From Microbacterium candidum (GTDB taxonomy: Bacteria > Actinomycetota > Actinomycetes > Actinomycetales > Microbacteriaceae): a DNA stretch of 64,000 bases. The stretch is from positions 806,001 through 870,000 of the forward strand of contig NZ_JASXSZ010000001.1 of assembly GCF_030315975.1 (NCBI RefSeq). Reading direction: 5' to 3'. Numbering within the stretch: the stretch's first letter is position 1; the number at the start of each line of letters is the position of its first letter. The position numbers and the translations under genes were made by a program. Positions 34,712 to 43,115 of this stretch are shown one piece after another. The notes beneath the pieces were generated by a model. It made no database searches and was not told the origin of the DNA. It was given only the letters and a program-made list of their open reading frames with translations.

Positions 34712-35689
34712 TCAGGATGCTGCGGCGAACCGCGCCGCCCGATCGGCCAGGAGCGCAGACAGTTCCGGCGAATCGAGGACCCGGTAGGGCCATACGAGCC
34801 ACAGCAGCGCCCCCGCGAGGACCTCGAGCCGCACGTCGGCGATCCGCCAGTCCGTCGCTCCCGCGTCACCGGCGACGGCCGTGAAGTCGCGCGCGTACCC
34901 GGCCATCCGCTGGGTGACGGCGTCGATCGGCGCCGCGATCCGGATGGTCGCCGCGAACACAGGCTGCGCCCGCATCCGCTCCGCGACGAACGCGGCCGCA
35001 TCCCCGCCGGGCACCGCGCGGGGCGGGAAGCGCAGGCCTGTGGGCTCGGCGCGGTGGACGCGGTCGACCCGCAGCAGCCGCCAGTCCTCCCGCTCGACGT
35101 CCCAGCAGACGAGGTACCAGCGCCCGTTCCGGGGGACCAGGCCTGCCGGCTCGACGCGGCGCGTGCGCTCCTCGCCATCGCCCTCGCCTGAGACCGACGG
35201 CGCCGACACGTAGCGGATCCGCATCCGCTCGCCGTCACGGCAGGCGAGCGCGAGCATCGCCAGGACCGACGCATCGAGGGGAGCGGCGTCTGGTGGCGCG
35301 CCAAGCGAGACCGCGGCGCGGAGCGCGCGCACGCGACCGCGCGGCCCCTGCGGCATGACCTGCTCGAGCTTGGCGAGGGCCGTCAGTGTCACCTCCCCGG
35401 TCGACCCTGCGGCGGCGGAGGACGCGGCGGCCGCTGCCAGCGCGAGAGCCTCATCGGGAGTGAACACGAGCGGGGGGAGCTCACCGCCGGTCGCCAGCTC
35501 GTAGCCGCCTTCGGGACCGCGGCGCGCGGCCACGTGATACCCGAGTGTGCGCAGCCGCTCGACGTCTCGGCGGAGCGTGCGCTCGGTGACTCCGAGCCGG
35601 TCGGCGAGCTCCGGGCCCGGCCAGAAGCGCCGCGCCTGCAGCAGCTCGAGAAGGTGCAGAGCACGGCTCGTCGGAGAGATCTCGGACAT
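34712..35689 (-). CDS. HTH-WYL transcriptional regulator
   Basis: A 325-residue regulator: an N-terminal HTH_11-type helix-turn-helix (RALHLLELLQARRFWPGPEL, TERTLRRDVERLRTLGY), a middle WYL domain (PRNGRWYLVCWDVEREDWRL) and a C-terminal WCX extension. WYL domains sense nucleotides or other ligands. It is divergent from an NmrA-like oxidoreductase gene, with an inverted repeat between them. Regulation of that neighbour is the common arrangement for this class. Confidence 0.92.
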   Translation of the reverse strand: MSEISPTSRALHLLELLQARRFWPGPELADRLGVTERTLRRDVERLRTLGYHVAARRGPEGGYELATGGELPPLVFTPDEALALAAAAASSAAAGSTGEVTLTALAKLEQVMPQGPRGRVRALRAAVSLGAPPDAAPLDASVLAMLALACRDGERMRIRYVSAPSVSGEGDGEERTRRVEPAGLVPRNGRWYLVCWDVEREDWRLLRVDRVHRAEPTGLRFPPRAVPGGDAAAFVAERMRAQPVFAATIRIAAPIDAVTQRMAGYARDFTAVAGDAGATDWRIADVRLEVLAGALLWLVWPYRVLDSPELSALLADRAARFAAAS

Positions 35690-35708
35690 GTCTCCAATTC
35701 TCCCGCCA

Positions 35709-35731
35709 ATCAGGACAGGATCTGACCTGAT
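35709..35731. promoter_or_regulatory. Candidate WYL-regulator operator
   Basis: ATCAGG (35709-35714) and its exact complement (35726-35731) are separated by 11 bases in the 94-bp region between the divergent WYL regulator and NmrA-like gene. The one-turn spacing suits a dimeric HTH protein. It is short, so chance symmetry is possible. Confidence 0.4.
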
Positions 35732-35783
35732 CAACGAGGAGAGTGTTGTTCGCAAGGGAAACCACCAAAGGAGAAGGTGCGAA

Positions 35784-36629
35784 ATGACCATCCTCATCAC
35801 GGGCGCGACGGGCGCCGTCGGCCGCCACCTCGTTGCAGTGCTCCTCGCCGCGGGCGAGGACGTGCGCGCGGTCAGCCGCGACCCGGAGAAGGCCGCGCTT
35901 CCTTCCGGCGTCGACGTCGTCGCCGCCGATCTCGCCGACGCGAGCAGCCTCGACGACGACGTCTTCGCCGGCGTCGACCGCGCCTTCGTCTTCCCGTCGG
36001 ATGCGACGGACACCTTCATGGAGGCGGCGGTGGCCGCGGGTGTGGACCGGTTCGTCGTGCTCTCGTCGCTCGCCGCGGCCGAGGAGTTCCCGCGCGATCA
36101 CGGGTCGGCCAGCCAGGTGCACCACGCGGCGGTCGAGGCAGCGGTGACGTCGCGCACGGATCGCTGGACGATCCTGCGCCCGGGCACGTTCGCGAACAAC
36201 CTGCTGTCGTGGGCGTATCCGATCTCGAACGGCTTCCCGGTCCGCGCGCCCTATGTGCAGTCCGCGCAGGCGCCCATCCACGAGGCGGACGTCGCGGATG
36301 CGGCCGCCGCCGCGCTCCGCTCGGAGGAGTGGGTCGGTCACGCCATCGCGATGACGGGTCCCGGGGCGCTCACCCGCGCGGACCAGGTCGCGGCGATCGC
36401 CGCGGCGATCGGCCGCCCGATCGAGCTCGTCGACATCTCCGCCGACGAGTTCCGCGCCGAGACGTCCGCGTTCATCCCGCAGCCGATCATGACGATGCTC
36501 CTCGACTATTGGAGCGACACCCTCACGACGCCCGACCGCGTCCGTCCGGTGACTCCGCTCACCGGCCGCCCGGGCCGCACGCTCGCGCAGTGGGCGCGGG
36601 ATCACCGCGCGGACTTCGGTGCGGCGTGA
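35784..36629 (+). CDS. NmrA-like NAD(P)-binding oxidoreductase
   Basis: A 281-residue atypical SDR: GATGAVGRHL nucleotide motif at residues 7-16, LSSLAAAEE and ILRPGTFANNLLSW as in NmrA/QOR2 proteins, with no Tyr-x3-Lys catalytic pair. Members act as NAD(P)H-dependent quinone reductases or redox sensors. An AAAGGAG site precedes the ATG. It is controlled, most likely, by the divergent WYL regulator. Confidence 0.88.
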   Translation: MTILITGATGAVGRHLVAVLLAAGEDVRAVSRDPEKAALPSGVDVVAADLADASSLDDDVFAGVDRAFVFPSDATDTFMEAAVAAGVDRFVVLSSLAAAEEFPRDHGSASQVHHAAVEAAVTSRTDRWTILRPGTFANNLLSWAYPISNGFPVRAPYVQSAQAPIHEADVADAAAAALRSEEWVGHAIAMTGPGALTRADQVAAIAAAIGRPIELVDISADEFRAETSAFIPQPIMTMLLDYWSDTLTTPDRVRPVTPLTGRPGRTLAQWARDHRADFGAA

Positions 36630-36684
36630 TCCCCGGCAGCGTTCGGTGCGGCCCGCCTCGTGATCGCTGCCTCGGCGGGCCGAG

Positions 36685-37170
36685 TCAGGATGCCGCGGGC
36701 CCGAAGCGATGCTGGGGGTCGAGGGCCTCGACGACCGGCTCGAGGGCGGACGCGACGGCCTCCAGCTGCTCCGGAGTCAGCCGGTCGATCACGAGCTTGC
36801 GGACGTAGTCGAGGTGCCCGGGCGTCGCGCGCACGAGCGCGCGGCGCCCGTCGCCCGTGAGGGAGACGGAGACGGCGCGGCCGTCGGCATCCCCGCTGGC
36901 GCGCTCGACAAGGCCGCGTGCCTCCATGCGCGAGACGACCTTCGAGAGGCGCGGGAGCGTCGCGTTCGTCGCGGCGGCGAGGCGCGTCATCCGCGTCGCG
37001 CCGGAGCGGCGGAGGGTCGTCAGGACCATGAACTCGAAGTGAGTCAGCTGCGCATCGGCCTGCAGCTGGGCGTCGAGCGCGGCCGGGAGGAGCTCGGCGG
37101 TGCCGACGATCGCGAGCCACGCGCGGGACTGGGCCGCATCCATCCGGGGGACCTGGTACGACATGTCCAC
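36685..37170 (-). CDS. MarR-family regulator
   Basis: A 161-residue winged-helix protein: FEFMVLTTLRRSGATRMTRLA, NATLPRLSKVVSRMEARGLVE as the recognition region, and DGRAVSVSLT as the wing. It is divergent from an F420/NADP-reductase-like gene with a two-half-site inverted repeat between them, so it probably represses that gene in response to a phenolic or oxidant. Start may be 37170 or the ATG two codons later. Confidence 0.92.
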   Translation of the reverse strand: MDMSYQVPRMDAAQSRAWLAIVGTAELLPAALDAQLQADAQLTHFEFMVLTTLRRSGATRMTRLAAATNATLPRLSKVVSRMEARGLVERASGDADGRAVSVSLTGDGRRALVRATPGHLDYVRKLVIDRLTPEQLEAVASALEPVVEALDPQHRFGPAAS

Positions 37171-37201
37171 ATTGTCTCAGGAGATCGGGAATAGTTTCCG
37201 C

Positions 37202-37229
37202 GGCAACTCGCTTGAAGCATGTAGTTGCC
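37202..37229. promoter_or_regulatory. Candidate MarR operator
   Basis: GGCAACT (37202-37208) and its exact complement (37223-37229) are 14 bases apart in the 90-bp region between the divergent marR and NPR-like genes. A smaller GTTG-CCT-CAAC palindrome overlaps the right arm. The position, over the expected promoters, suits repression in both directions. Confidence 0.5.
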
Positions 37230-37260
37230 TCAACAACAAACTTTGAAGGAGTGAGGACGC

Positions 37261-37881
37261 ATGAGCAAGGTCACCGTCATCGGAGCAGGGAACATGGGTT
37301 CGGCCATCGCAGGAATCGCTGCGAAGGGCGGCGCGGATGTGCAGATCGTCGGCCGTGACGAGCGCGCCGCGCAGCTCGCGGCGCAGATCGGCGGCACGGC
37401 CGCGACGACCGGCGACGCGCTGACCGGCGACGTCGTCGTCCTCGCTGTCCCGTACCCCGCACTCGCGGAGCTCGCCGCGACCTACGGCGCACAGCTCGAC
37501 GGCAAGGTCGTCGTGGACATCTCCAACCCCGTGGACTTCGAGACGTTCGACGGGCTGGTCGTGCCGGCAGACGGCTCGGCCGCGGCAGAGCTCGCCGCCC
37601 TCCTTCCGGGCTCGAAGATCGTGAAGGCGTTCAACACGAACTTCGCCGCATCCCTCGCCACCGGCGAACTCGGCGACGTCCCGACGCGCGTGATCCTCGC
37701 CGGCGACGACGACGAGGCCAAGGCGCTCGTGCGCGGCTTCGTCGAGGCGGGCGGCGTGGCCGTGGCGGATGCCGGCTCGCTCAAGCGCGCCCGCGAGCTC
37801 GAGGCTCTCGGCTTCCTGCAGATGGTGCTCGCGGTGCGCGAGCAGGTCGCATGGACGGGCGGGTTCGCCGTCGTCTCCTGA
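37261..37881 (+). CDS. NADPH-dependent F420 reductase-like Rossmann protein
   Basis: A 206-residue single Rossmann domain with GAGNMG at 8-13 and an Arg after the second strand (VGRDERA) that favours NADP. VLAVPYPALAELA, VDISNPVDF and VKAFNTNFA are hallmarks of the NPR/F420-dependent NADP reductase family and of STEAP-like oxidoreductases. No F420 genes are in view, so the electron partner is uncertain. GAAGGAG precedes the ATG. It is probably regulated by the divergent MarR protein. Confidence 0.85.
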   Translation: MSKVTVIGAGNMGSAIAGIAAKGGADVQIVGRDERAAQLAAQIGGTAATTGDALTGDVVVLAVPYPALAELAATYGAQLDGKVVVDISNPVDFETFDGLVVPADGSAAAELAALLPGSKIVKAFNTNFAASLATGELGDVPTRVILAGDDDEAKALVRGFVEAGGVAVADAGSLKRARELEALGFLQMVLAVREQVAWTGGFAVVS

Positions 37882-37968
37882 CGCTGCGTATCGACGGCCC
37901 CGGCATTCCGGATGGGATGCCGGGGCCGTCCTGTCTCTGCGTGATCGACCGCCGGGCAGGATGGTCGC

Positions 37969-39285
37969 ATGGAGCGCGTCGACACGATCGTGGTGGGTGC
38001 CGGAGTCGCGGGGCTGACCGCCGCCCGGCTGCTGGCGACAGCGGGACGGCGGGTCATCGTGCTCGAGGCGCGCGACCGCGTCGGCGGGCGTGTCCACACC
38101 GACCGCACCGGCGGCGACCTCACGGATCTCGGGGCGTCCTGGATCCACGGGATCACCGACAGCGCGGTCGCCGCCGCGGCCCAGGCGTTCCGCATGCCGA
38201 CGGTCGAGTTCACCGTCGGTGGGTACCAGGTCGACAGCCGGCCGATCGCGTACTACTCGCCTTCCGGCGAGCGGATGACGGATGCCGAGGCGCGCGCCTT
38301 CGCACAGGACGTCCACGCCGTCGACGCGACCCTCGCCCTCGTGGTCGCCGATTCGGCGGCGGATGCCTCGTACCGCGACGTGACCGAGGTCGCGATCGCG
38401 CAGCACGCCTGGGAGGCCGACCGGGCTCAGCGCGTGCGCGAATACCTGGAGCACCGCTCAGAAGAGCAGTACGGCGCCTGGATCGAGGATCTCGCCGCGC
38501 ACGGCCTCGACGACGACGTCGTCGACGGGGACGAGGTCGTCTTCCCGGAGGGCTACGACCGCCTTCCCGCCCGATTGGCCGAGGGACTCGACATCCGTCT
38601 CTCGCACGGCGTCACGCGCGTCGAGTGGGGAACAGAGGTGCTCGTGACGACGGATGCGGGCGCCTTCGCCGCCGCGAATGCCGTCGTGACGGTGCCCGTC
38701 GGGGTGCTCAAGTCCGGGGACTTCGTGATCGAGCCGCCGCTGCCGGACCCGGTCGCGGGGGCGCTCGGGCGCCTCGAGATGAACGCGTTCGAGAAGGTGT
38801 TCCTGCGATTCCCGGCGAAGTTCTGGGACGAGGGCGTCTACGCCATCCGCCAGCAGGGGCCGGAGGGGCGCTGGTGGCACTCCTGGTACGACCTCACGGC
38901 GCTGCACGGGACGCCTACCCTGCTCACCTTCGCCGCCGGACCGGCCGCGGTCGAGACGCGCGACTGGAGCGACGAGGAGGTCGTCGACTCGGTGCTGGCC
39001 CAGCTGCGGCGGCTGTACGGCGACGTCCCGGATCCGATCCGGGTGCACCGCACCGACTGGCAGGGCGACCCGTTCGCCCGCGGCTCCTACGCGTACATGA
39101 CGGTGGGGTCCACGACGGCCGACCACGACGACCTCGCGACGCCGGTCGGCGGAGTGCTCCACCTCGCCGGCGAGGCGACGTGGACCGACGACCCCGCGAC
39201 CGTCACCGCCGCGCTGTGCTCGGGACACCGGGCCGCCGAGAACGTGGTGGGGCGCAGCATCCCGATCGCCGACCTTTGGACCTGA
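37969..39285 (+). CDS. Flavin monoamine oxidase
   Basis: A 438-residue FAD amine oxidase. The dinucleotide motif [15 protein letters not shown] is followed by [14 protein letters not shown] and GASWIHG, and the C-terminus has [20 protein letters not shown], which contacts FAD. The motif set resembles polyamine and monoamine oxidases, which oxidise amines to aldehyde, ammonia and hydrogen peroxide. No signal peptide is visible. It is monocistronic; hairpin-forming repeats follow the stop. Confidence 0.9.
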   Translation: MERVDTIVVGAGVAGLTAARLLATAGRRVIVLEARDRVGGRVHTDRTGGDLTDLGASWIHGITDSAVAAAAQAFRMPTVEFTVGGYQVDSRPIAYYSPSGERMTDAEARAFAQDVHAVDATLALVVADSAADASYRDVTEVAIAQHAWEADRAQRVREYLEHRSEEQYGAWIEDLAAHGLDDDVVDGDEVVFPEGYDRLPARLAEGLDIRLSHGVTRVEWGTEVLVTTDAGAFAAANAVVTVPVGVLKSGDFVIEPPLPDPVAGALGRLEMNAFEKVFLRFPAKFWDEGVYAIRQQGPEGRWWHSWYDLTALHGTPTLLTFAAGPAAVETRDWSDEEVVDSVLAQLRRLYGDVPDPIRVHRTDWQGDPFARGSYAYMTVGSTTADHDDLATPVGGVLHLAGEATWTDDPATVTAALCSGHRAAENVVGRSIPIADLWT

Positions 39286-39315
39286 CGTCGTCGCCCCGCG
39301 TCGCACGCAGGCATG

Positions 39316-39392
39316 CGAGCGGAGTCGATTCGAGGAGCGGAGTCAGCCCGCCCGCCGATCGCGGACTCCCTTCGCCGGATGGACTCCGCTCG
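39316..39392. repeat. Inverted repeats after the amine oxidase gene
   Basis: CGAGCGGAGTC at 39316-39326 is repeated without its first base at 39335-39344. Its exact complement GACTCCGCTCG lies at 39382-39392. Either left copy can pair with the right arm. The 167-bp gap has no gene; termination of the amine oxidase transcript is the likely role. Confidence 0.45.
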
Positions 39393-39452
39393 TTGATCCG
39401 GGTCGCACAAGAGCCGAACTCGCAGCCGCCCACCGTGTGACAGTGTGGAGCG

Positions 39453-40286
39453 ATGAGCGGTGAACGGGCCGGAATGCTCAGTATCGGCGACTTCTCGCGG
39501 TACGCCGGGCTGAGCATCAGGATGCTGCGCCACTACGACGAGCGCGGGCTGCTCACCCCCGCGGAGGTCGATCCCTCGACGGGCTACCGGTGGTACGAAC
39601 CGGCGCAGCTGTGGCGGGCGGGACGTATCCGCAGCCTCCGGGACGCCGGCTGCGGAATCGCGCAGATCGCCGAGCTGCTGCCGCTGTTCGACGAACCCGA
39701 TGAGTTGAAGAGCCGTCTCGAGGCGCACCTCGAAGCGCTCGACGTCGAGGCCCGCCGGCTCGACGCGCAGCGATCGCTGACCGCATCCCTCACCTCCGCG
39801 ATCGATGAGCGTGCTGCGCCGGTCGCGGTCCGCCGGCGCGAGTTCCCGGGCCTCCGGGTTCTTCTCCTTCGCCGTACCGTCGCCGACTACCCGGCCGAAG
39901 GAGAGCTGTGGGCCGATCTGCGGCGGCTCCTCGGCCAGCCGAGCGAGGTGGATCAGAGCCGATTCGGCGATGCGATCGGCGCTACCTACTTCGATGAGGA
40001 GTTCCGCGACGAGGACGTGGAGATGGCGATCTGGCGCGAGTACGCGGGCGACCTCGCCCCGAGATCCGGCTTCGAGATCGCATCTCTACCCGTCCAGAGC
40101 GTCGCGTGGGCCACGCACCGCGGCGGCTTCGACACCATCGGGCGCACCACGGAGGCCATCGGCGCCTGGGTCGCGAGCAGGGGCTTGACCCGCGTCGGCC
40201 CGATGTTCAACGTCTACGTCGTCGGACCCGGTCGGGAGCCGAATCCGGACGCCTGGATCACCGAGGTCAATGTCCCGGTCGCGTGA
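39453..40286 (+). CDS. MerR-family regulator with GyrI-like effector domain
   Basis: A 277-residue BmrR-like protein: MerR winged helix at the N-terminus (LSIGDFSRYAGLSIRMLRHY, GYRWYEPAQL), a dimerisation coiled coil around 75-120, and a GyrI-like ligand-binding domain to the end (SVAWATHRGGFDTIGRTTEAI). Such proteins activate efflux or detoxification genes by twisting the promoter on binding lipophilic cations. Translation could begin at 39453 or at ATG 39474 (MLSIGDF). The VOC gene follows at 81 bp. Confidence 0.9.
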   Translation: MSGERAGMLSIGDFSRYAGLSIRMLRHYDERGLLTPAEVDPSTGYRWYEPAQLWRAGRIRSLRDAGCGIAQIAELLPLFDEPDELKSRLEAHLEALDVEARRLDAQRSLTASLTSAIDERAAPVAVRRREFPGLRVLLLRRTVADYPAEGELWADLRRLLGQPSEVDQSRFGDAIGATYFDEEFRDEDVEMAIWREYAGDLAPRSGFEIASLPVQSVAWATHRGGFDTIGRTTEAIGAWVASRGLTRVGPMFNVYVVGPGREPNPDAWITEVNVPVA

Positions 40287-40367
40287 CGCTTGACCCTCAC
40301 ACTGTGGCAGGCCGGAGACTCGTGCGTGGCGACCCGTCCGGGACGCCACGGACGTGAAAGGCATGAC

Positions 40368-40712
40368 ATGGACAACCCGGTGAACTACTTCGAGATCGGC
40401 ACGCCGGACCCCGAGGCGGCGCGCGCGTTCTACGGCGACGTGTTCGGCTGGCAGTTCGGCCCGGCGAGCCCGGCCGGCTACGCCATGGTGAACGAGAACG
40501 CCGGCGGCCTGTGGGACACGACGGATGTCGGCGGCGGCCGCTGGGCCGTCTTCTACATCGAGGTCGCCGACATCCACGCGACCCTGGATGCGGCGCAGGC
40601 GGCGGGCGCGGGCATCGTTCTGCCGGTCGTCGACAACGGGGCGATCTTCTTCGCCCACCTGAGCGACCCGGCCGGCAACCGGTTCGGCGTCTGGCAGCGC
40701 AAGAGGGCCTGA
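40368..40712 (+). CDS. VOC-fold protein
   Basis: A 114-residue vicinal oxygen chelate protein: NYFEIGTPDPEAARAFYGDVFGWQF at the front and FAHLSDPAGNRFGVWQRKRA at the end. It matches the small glyoxalase/bleomycin-resistance-like group; the reaction is unknown. The ATG at 40368 follows GAAAGG. It lies just behind the MerR/GyrI regulator, which might control it. Confidence 0.82.
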   Translation: MDNPVNYFEIGTPDPEAARAFYGDVFGWQFGPASPAGYAMVNENAGGLWDTTDVGGGRWAVFYIEVADIHATLDAAQAAGAGIVLPVVDNGAIFFAHLSDPAGNRFGVWQRKRA

Positions 40713-40908
40713 CGTGCAGCGGACGGTGGATGACGACATCCACCGTCCGCTCGCCGGTCTGGATCCGTCGCTCTGCGCCGGAATGGCGGCGGAATCGGAC
40801 CGGCGAAACGGCACGAGCCGCGGCGGCTGTAGGGCGACCTCCCGGAGTCGAGCGCGCTGTCTCCAGACCGTAAGAGACACGGAGGGTCGACGAGAGGAGA
40901 CTGGATGC

Positions 40909-42138
40909 ATGCCGGTCATCGTCATCGGTGCAGGCCAGGCGGGACTGGCCGTCAGCCGCGAGCTGGGGCTCCGCGGGGTGGATCACGTCGTCCTCGAGCG
41001 CTCCCGCGTCGGGCAGGCCTGGCGCGATCGCTGGGACAGCTTCACCCTCGTGACCCCGAACTGGACGCTGAACCTGCCCGGCTCCCCGTACGACGGCGAC
41101 GACCCCGAGGGTCACGTTCCGCGGGACGAGATCGTCGCCTACCTGGAGCGCTATCGCGACCGCTGGGCCGTGCCGGTGCGGGAGGGCGTCGCGGTCGACC
41201 GGCTCTCCGCGGCGACGGATGGCGGGTTCCGGCTCGCGACGTCGGAGGGCGCGGTGGATGCGGACGCCGTCGTGGTGTGCTCCGGCGCCTTCCAGAGGCC
41301 CTTCCGTCCATCGGGCGCGGCGTTCCCCGACGGCGTCGCGGTCATCGATGCGCTGAGCTACCGCAACCCGGACTCGGTCGCGGCGGGTCCCGTCCTCGTC
41401 ATCGGCTGCGGCGAGACGGGCTGCCAGATCGCCGAGGAGCTCCAAGGATCCGGACGCGACGTCTACCTGTCCTGCGGCCGGGCACCGTGGTATCCGCGGC
41501 GGCTCGGCGACGCGGACATCGTGACGTGGCTGTACCGCGCCGGGTTCTACGAGCAGCGGCTCGCCGACATCACGCCGGCCATCCGTCTGCTCGCGAACCC
41601 GCAGTTCACCGGCGCGGCCGGCGGTCATGACCTGCACTACCGGACGATGCTCGCGCTCGGCGTCACGCTGCTCGGCCGCTTCGCCGGCATGGACGGCACG
41701 CGTGCGCACTTCGCGGACGACCTCGCGGCATCGGTCGCGTTCGGGGATGCGCGGTGCGCGGACGCCTTCGCGCTCCTCGAGACGAGGCTGCCCGATGCGG
41801 GCTACGACGTCCCGACGCTGCCGGCGATCGAGCCGTTCCCGGACGTGGAGCCGATCACGACGCTCGACCTGTCCGGATTCGGAGCCGTCATCGTCGCGAC
41901 CGGATTCCGCCCGGACTACGGGTGGATCGACTTCCCCGTGTTCGACGAGGTCGGCTACCCGATCACGGTCGAGGGGGCCGTGCCGGACGTCCCCGGTCTG
42001 TACTTCTGCGGCGTGCACTTCATGACGCGACGCCGCTCCGGGTTCCTCTACGGCGTGGGCGAGGATGCCGCATCCGTCGCCGAGGCGATCTCGCTCCGCT
42101 CTGCATCGGGTGCGGCCGGCGAACGGACTCGACCATGA
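40909..42138 (+). CDS. Flavin-containing monooxygenase-like oxidoreductase
   Basis: A 409-residue FAD/NADPH enzyme. The first Rossmann motif is VIGAGQAGLAVSRELG at the N-terminus, the second is VIGCGETGCQIAEELQGSG near residue 165, and the late segment reads VIVATGFRPDYGWI, all typical of flavin-binding monooxygenases of the CzcO/Trk class. The ATG at 40909 follows GAGAGGAG; the open frame reaches further upstream without support. Substrate unknown; a small ketone, amine or sulfide is typical. Confidence 0.88.
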   Translation: MPVIVIGAGQAGLAVSRELGLRGVDHVVLERSRVGQAWRDRWDSFTLVTPNWTLNLPGSPYDGDDPEGHVPRDEIVAYLERYRDRWAVPVREGVAVDRLSAATDGGFRLATSEGAVDADAVVVCSGAFQRPFRPSGAAFPDGVAVIDALSYRNPDSVAAGPVLVIGCGETGCQIAEELQGSGRDVYLSCGRAPWYPRRLGDADIVTWLYRAGFYEQRLADITPAIRLLANPQFTGAAGGHDLHYRTMLALGVTLLGRFAGMDGTRAHFADDLAASVAFGDARCADAFALLETRLPDAGYDVPTLPAIEPFPDVEPITTLDLSGFGAVIVATGFRPDYGWIDFPVFDEVGYPITVEGAVPDVPGLYFCGVHFMTRRRSGFLYGVGEDAASVAEAISLRSASGAAGERTRP

Positions 42139-42352
42139 GTGCGTCGCGGTCATCGACAACGTGCTCACCATCCCGGTGTCGCGGCTCGGCGAGACGATCG
42201 GTTTCCTCCACGACGCCCAGGAGGCCGAACGGGCGGCGGCGATCGTCCTCACGGTCGATCTCGATCTTCCTCTCCTCGGCTGAGGCGCCCACAGCTCCGG
42301 CTCGAAGGGCCGGCCGGTGTCAGCCTCGGCGAGCTGTCAACTGAGCTGCTCC
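42139..42352. other. Gene-poor gap with decayed coding DNA
   Basis: The gap has no intact gene. An open frame with high GC3 (residues VIDNVLTIPVSRLGETIGFL in the plus strand) ends at 42283 but has no credible start, and the opposite strand is also open. Bases 42290-42333 match the very end of the pobA gene in this window. The region looks like leftovers of a rearrangement. Confidence 0.5.
42290..42333 (-). pseudogene. 3-prime remnant of a pobA-like gene
   Basis: On the minus strand this segment encodes LAEADTGRPFEPEL, matching the C-terminus LAEAYTGWPFETEL of the intact pobA at 45972-47153. By eye 39 of 44 bases agree with 45973-46016. The stop codon has become TGG and nothing further upstream resembles pobA, so only the tail survives. 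Confidence 0.7.
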
Positions 42353-43057
42353 CTAGGCGTCGAGACCCGCCGCGAGGATGAGTTCGGTCGCGGCTTCGGG
42401 CGCCGCATAGAACGGTGAATGGCCCGTGTCGATGCGATGGACGGTCGATCCCGCGCGCGCGGCGAGCTGCTCCTGCGCGAACACGGGGATCGCGTTGTCC
42501 CGTTCGGTGATGAGGTACGTCGACGGGACGGTGTGCCAGGCAGCGGCGGTCAAGGTGTCGGTGAACGCCCGCAGCGACTGGGGCTTCAACCGCGCGACGG
42601 CGGCCTCCGCCACGTCGGCGCTGACGTCGTTGAAGAACACGTGGGCGGCCGGATCCTCCTCGGTGCCGGTGGAGACCAGATCGCCATCGATACGCCACCA
42701 GCTGGGCGCGACACCGCCGACCGCGCCGAGGAGGGACTCGCCCTCATCGAGTGCGAAGGCGGTCACGTACACGATGTGGCGCACGGACGGCTGGTCCGCA
42801 GCGGCGACGGACGCGGGGATCCCGCCGTAGGAGTGCGCGACGACGACGACCGGGCCGTCGATGGCCTCGATCGCCTCGCGGACGACGACGGCGTCGTCGG
42901 CGACGCCGCGGGACGTCTTGTCTTCGGCGTGCACGGTCGGCAGATCGACGGTATGGATGGCGCGGCCGCTCGATTCGAGCAGCGGCCGGACGGCGTCCCA
43001 GCACCAGGAGCCGTGCCAGGCGCCGTGGACGAGGAGAACAGCAGGCGATGTCGACAT
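42353..43057 (-). CDS. Alpha/beta hydrolase
   Basis: A 234-residue esterase-like hydrolase: LVHGAWHGSWCWD oxyanion region, nucleophile Ser in VAHSYGG, and the His in IDTGHSPFYAAP. The pattern is that of plant salicylate/methyl-ester esterases and bacterial EstC-type enzymes. Start 43057 follows AAAGGAAA. It is 58 bp downstream of the acetoacetyl-CoA-synthetase-like gene in the same direction, so it may be part of the pobA transcript; an aromatic ester would be a reasonable substrate but is not shown. Confidence 0.85.
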   Translation of the reverse strand: MSTSPAVLLVHGAWHGSWCWDAVRPLLESSGRAIHTVDLPTVHAEDKTSRGVADDAVVVREAIEAIDGPVVVVAHSYGGIPASVAAADQPSVRHIVYVTAFALDEGESLLGAVGGVAPSWWRIDGDLVSTGTEEDPAAHVFFNDVSADVAEAAVARLKPQSLRAFTDTLTAAAWHTVPSTYLITERDNAIPVFAQEQLAARAGSTVHRIDTGHSPFYAAPEAATELILAAGLDA

Positions 43058-43115
43058 GTCGATTTCCTTTTCTCTGTGGACGGATGCGGAGACGATCCGC
43101 GGGACGTGCCGGGTA

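Noticed and set aside
33311..35191. 626-residue plus-strand ORF over the exporter and WYL regulator
   Set aside because: Composition is Arg/Asp/Glu/Gly filler typical of antisense frames in GC-rich DNA, and both covered genes have clear family motifs on the minus strand.
42135..42344. Small gene starting in the flavin monooxygenase stop (ATGA)
   Set aside because: Despite the overlap, the frame is Arg/Ser-rich filler and runs into the pobA remnant; no protein-like features.
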